Origin: Hyphomonas chukchiensis
Lineage (GTDB): Bacteria; Pseudomonadota; Alphaproteobacteria; Caulobacterales; Hyphomonadaceae
Length of the DNA stretch: 64,000 bases
Assembly: GCF_000682695.1 (NCBI RefSeq)
Contig: NZ_AWFG01000001.1
Location: 372,001-436,000, forward strand
Reading direction: 5' to 3'
Shown: one piece after another, positions 62,126-64,000 of the stretch
How positions within the stretch are numbered: the first letter of the stretch is position 1
Layout: each line of letters opens with the position of its first letter
Program-made: the position numbers and the translations under genes
The notes under the pieces: model-generated
Told to the model about the DNA's origin: nothing
Database searches by the model: none
The model's input: only the letters and a program-made list of their open reading frames with translations

Positions 62126-63625
62126 ATGACCCAGACAGATACAGACATTCTCATCATCGGCGCAGGCCTTTCCGGCATTGGCGCAGCCGTGCACCTGACC
62201 AAGCGCTGCCCCGATAAATCCTACCGGATTGTCGAACAGCGCAGCGCCATTGGCGGCACGTGGGACCTGTTCCGCTATCCCGGCATCCGCTCGGACAGCG
62301 ACATGCACACGCTGGGCTACAATTTCAAACCGTGGACGGAATCCAAGGCCATCGCCGACGGCCCGTCGATCCGCAAATATGTCCGCCAGACCGCCGATGA
62401 ATACGGCATTACCGACCAGATCCAGTTCGACACAAAGGTTGTCGCGGCCGACTGGTCCGGCGCCGACCAGTCCTGGCATGTGACCTTGGAAACCGCGTCA
62501 GGCGCGCGCGAGCAGATCACCTGCGGCTTCCTCTTCCTCTGCGGCGGCTATTATAATTACGATCAGGGCTACAAGCCGGAATTCCCGGGTGAAGCAAGCT
62601 TCAAGGGTCAGATCATCCATCCCCAGCACTGGCCGGAAGACCTGGACTATTCCGGCAAGAAAGTCGTCATCATCGGCTCCGGCGCTACGGCGATGACGCT
62701 GCTTCCCGCGATGACCGACAAGGCCGCGCATGTCACCATGCTGCAGCGCTCGCCCACCTATGTCGTGTCGCGCCCAGCTGTCGACACGTTCGCCAACAAG
62801 CTGCGCAAGTTCCTGCCCGATAGCTGGGCCTATGGCCTCATCCGCTGGCGCAATGTCCTCTTCCAGCAATTCTTCTTCCGCCAGACCCGCGCCCATCCGG
62901 AAAAGGCCCGCGAACGCCTGCTCGGCATGGTCCGCGAGGAGCTGGGACCAGACTATGACGTCGAGAAACATTTCACGCCGTCCTATAATCCATGGGAACA
63001 GCGCCTCTGCCTCGTGCCGGATTCCGATCTCTTCACGGCCCTCAAGGCCGGCAAGGCCTCCGTCGCCACCGATCATATCGCCCGCTTCACCGAAAACGGA
63101 ATCGAACTCAAATCCGGCGAAACGCTGGAGGCAGACATTATCGTCACCGCCACAGGCCTGAACCTCCAGTACATGAACGGCATTGATGTCAGCGTCGACG
63201 GCGTGAAGGCCGCGCCGGGTTCCCTGCTCAACTACAAGGGCGTCATGGTCTCCAACGTGCCAAACCTCGCGATCACGTTCGGCTATACCAACGCGTCCTG
63301 GACGCTGAAGGCCGACCTGACATCGGAATATGTCTGCCGCCTGATCAACTATATGGATCGCAACAACTATGCCTCGGTCACGGCAAAACTGGATGCCTTC
63401 CCCGATGAGACCGACCCGTTCGTCGATTTCTCGTCCGGCTATTTCCAGCGCGTGATGGACAAGTTCCCCCGCCAGCACAAGGAAGCCCCCTGGAAGCTCC
63501 ACCAGAGCTACACCGCCGACATGATGAACCTGCGCTATGGCCGCGTGGATGATGGCGTACTGGTCTTCGAACCGGAGCGCGCAGCGGCAAAATCGGAAAA
63601 GCCGGTCCTGCAAGCGGCTGAATGA
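62126..63625 (+). CDS. Flavin-containing (Baeyer-Villiger-type) monooxygenase
   Basis: 499 residues. The FAD site is LIIGAGLSGIGAAVHL at the N-terminus; the NADPH site GSGATAMTLLPA is near residue 190. The Baeyer-Villiger motif FKGQIIHPQHWPED (FxGxxxHxxxWP) precedes it. The enzyme inserts oxygen next to a ketone or hydroxylates a hydrocarbon-like substrate; the substrate is not known. It overlaps by four bases the opening of the frame that contains the small membrane protein. Confidence 0.92.
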   Translation: MTQTDTDILIIGAGLSGIGAAVHLTKRCPDKSYRIVEQRSAIGGTWDLFRYPGIRSDSDMHTLGYNFKPWTESKAIADGPSIRKYVRQTADEYGITDQIQFDTKVVAADWSGADQSWHVTLETASGAREQITCGFLFLCGGYYNYDQGYKPEFPGEASFKGQIIHPQHWPEDLDYSGKKVVIIGSGATAMTLLPAMTDKAAHVTMLQRSPTYVVSRPAVDTFANKLRKFLPDSWAYGLIRWRNVLFQQFFFRQTRAHPEKARERLLGMVREELGPDYDVEKHFTPSYNPWEQRLCLVPDSDLFTALKAGKASVATDHIARFTENGIELKSGETLEADIIVTATGLNLQYMNGIDVSVDGVKAAPGSLLNYKGVMVSNVPNLAITFGYTNASWTLKADLTSEYVCRLINYMDRNNYASVTAKLDAFPDETDPFVDFSSGYFQRVMDKFPRQHKEAPWKLHQSYTADMMNLRYGRVDDGVLVFEPERAAAKSEKPVLQAAE

Positions 63626-63747
63626 ACTTTCCGGTAGCTGCAGTTGCGAAGGCAGGGGCGGCGCACAAAAGTTTTCCGCTCTGGAATTCCCCAAAACCAC
63701 AGCCTATCCTGACCCCGTACGGGGCGTACGGAAGAAGGAGTGTCTGT

Positions 63748-63906
63748 ATGTGGTTATGGCTATTATGGTGGTGCGTTGACGATCATCTCGCGGCGGCGCT
63801 GCAAACCCCCGGCCTCGGCGAACTACCGATCTGGGTCCCGCTGATCCTGTCGCTTGCTTTTGCCTTCACCATCGACGGCAAGGTCAAGAAGCTGCGCAAA
63901 AGCTAG
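63748..63906 (+). CDS. Small membrane protein, about 52 residues
   Basis: From the ATG at 63748, with a strong GAAGGAG seven bases upstream. The frame opens further out at 63622 inside the monooxygenase end, but that stretch (PKPQPILTPYGAYGRRS) looks non-coding. The protein has a Trp-rich start ([13 protein letters not shown]) and one membrane segment ([19 protein letters not shown]), then a basic tail KVKKLRKS. No family is known. It converges with the ABC transporter gene, whose stop overlaps its end. Confidence 0.6.
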   Translation: MWLWLLWWCVDDHLAAALQTPGLGELPIWVPLILSLAFAFTIDGKVKKLRKS

Positions 63907-64000
63907 GCCTGCTCGCTCGCAAACTGCAGTTCCGCGAGGCGCGCATAGAGCCCGCCCTTGGCGACCAGTTCGTCATGCGTGCCCTCTTCCACGATCCGGC
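63903..64000 (-). CDS. C-terminal end of an ABC transporter (partial)
   Basis: The last 31 codons of a gene that runs off the right edge. The reading [21 protein letters not shown] is the characteristic ending of the ATPase domain of an MsbA/lipid-exporter-type ABC protein (the segment after the H-loop). The rest is outside the window, so the class cannot be confirmed. Confidence 0.75.
   Translation of the reverse strand, partial: RIVEEGTHDELVAKGGLYARLAELQFASEQA

Overview
The window looks like a chromosome segment of an alphaproteobacterium of the Caulobacterales/Hyphomonadales type (Hyphomonas- or Henriciella-like). The basis is high GC, strong G/C preference at third codon positions, the lptC-lptA-lptB-rpoN order, a TIGR02300-aroA-cmk-rpsA-ihfB block, a thiE-efp-suhB block, large TonB-dependent receptors, and a gene pair of the type first named after Hyphomonas neptunium (HNE_0200 family). 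This placement comes from gene content and order; no search was run. I see no prophage, insertion sequence, integrase, CRISPR array or rRNA. It is almost fully coding, with no non-genic stretch over 300 bases.

Layout. 1-6 kb: a SnoaL-like lipoprotein, an S1/P1 nuclease, then rpoN, lptB, lptA, lptC and a short RNase D on the minus strand. 6-13 kb: a Tyr/Gly-rich lipoprotein, a PaaI-type thioesterase, a translationally coupled enoyl-CoA hydratase/CoA-transferase pair, a DUF188 protein, and a parallel beta-helix lipoprotein paired with a diheme cytochrome. 13-19 kb: tRNA-Ala(GGC), a poly-Asp zinc-ribbon protein, aroA, cmk, rpsA, ihfB and mscL. 19-24 kb: a HAD phosphatase and a ZrgA-like zinc uptake cluster (DUF3299, FtsX permease, ATPase, ZrgA), divergent from a ZIP transporter with a weak Zur-like element between them. 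24-32 kb: an Lrp regulator divergent from a cysteine-synthase-like enzyme, an intracellular PHB depolymerase, small membrane proteins, a Tag-like glycosylase, an Fe-alcohol dehydrogenase and OmpW. 32-44 kb: an orphan peptide-type ABC ATPase fusion, an HWE kinase with a single-domain response regulator, threonine dehydratase, a tandem FKBP lipoprotein, cysQ, glmM, a feruloyl-CoA-synthase-like ligase and an alpha/beta hydrolase. 44-54 kb: two convergent TonB receptors, SelO, a CaiB-type CoA-transferase and an EamA transporter. 54-64 kb: gap-pgk-fda, an M3 oligopeptidase, DUF1272, thiE, efp, suhB-like phosphatase, a Baeyer-Villiger-type monooxygenase, a small membrane protein, and the C-terminal end of an ABC transporter.

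The genes suggest an aerobic heterotroph that imports large substrates through TonB receptors, handles acyl-CoA and ester compounds, stores PHB, and carries the gap, pgk and aldolase steps of triose-phosphate metabolism together. The least ordinary items are: ribosomal protein S1 with an extra C-terminal helix-hairpin-helix-like domain after an Ala/Ser-rich linker; the uncharacterised beta-helix/diheme cytochrome pair; the Zrg/ZIP zinc locus; a Cys-bearing cysteine-synthase-like enzyme beside its own Lrp regulator; TGCA-rich palindromes upstream of phaZ, a TonB receptor, an ABC ATPase and gap; and a GGTCCGGGAATACCC-type intergenic element present at two loci. Several reported starts are moved inward from the longest reading frame on the basis of ribosome-binding sites, signal peptides and family length.
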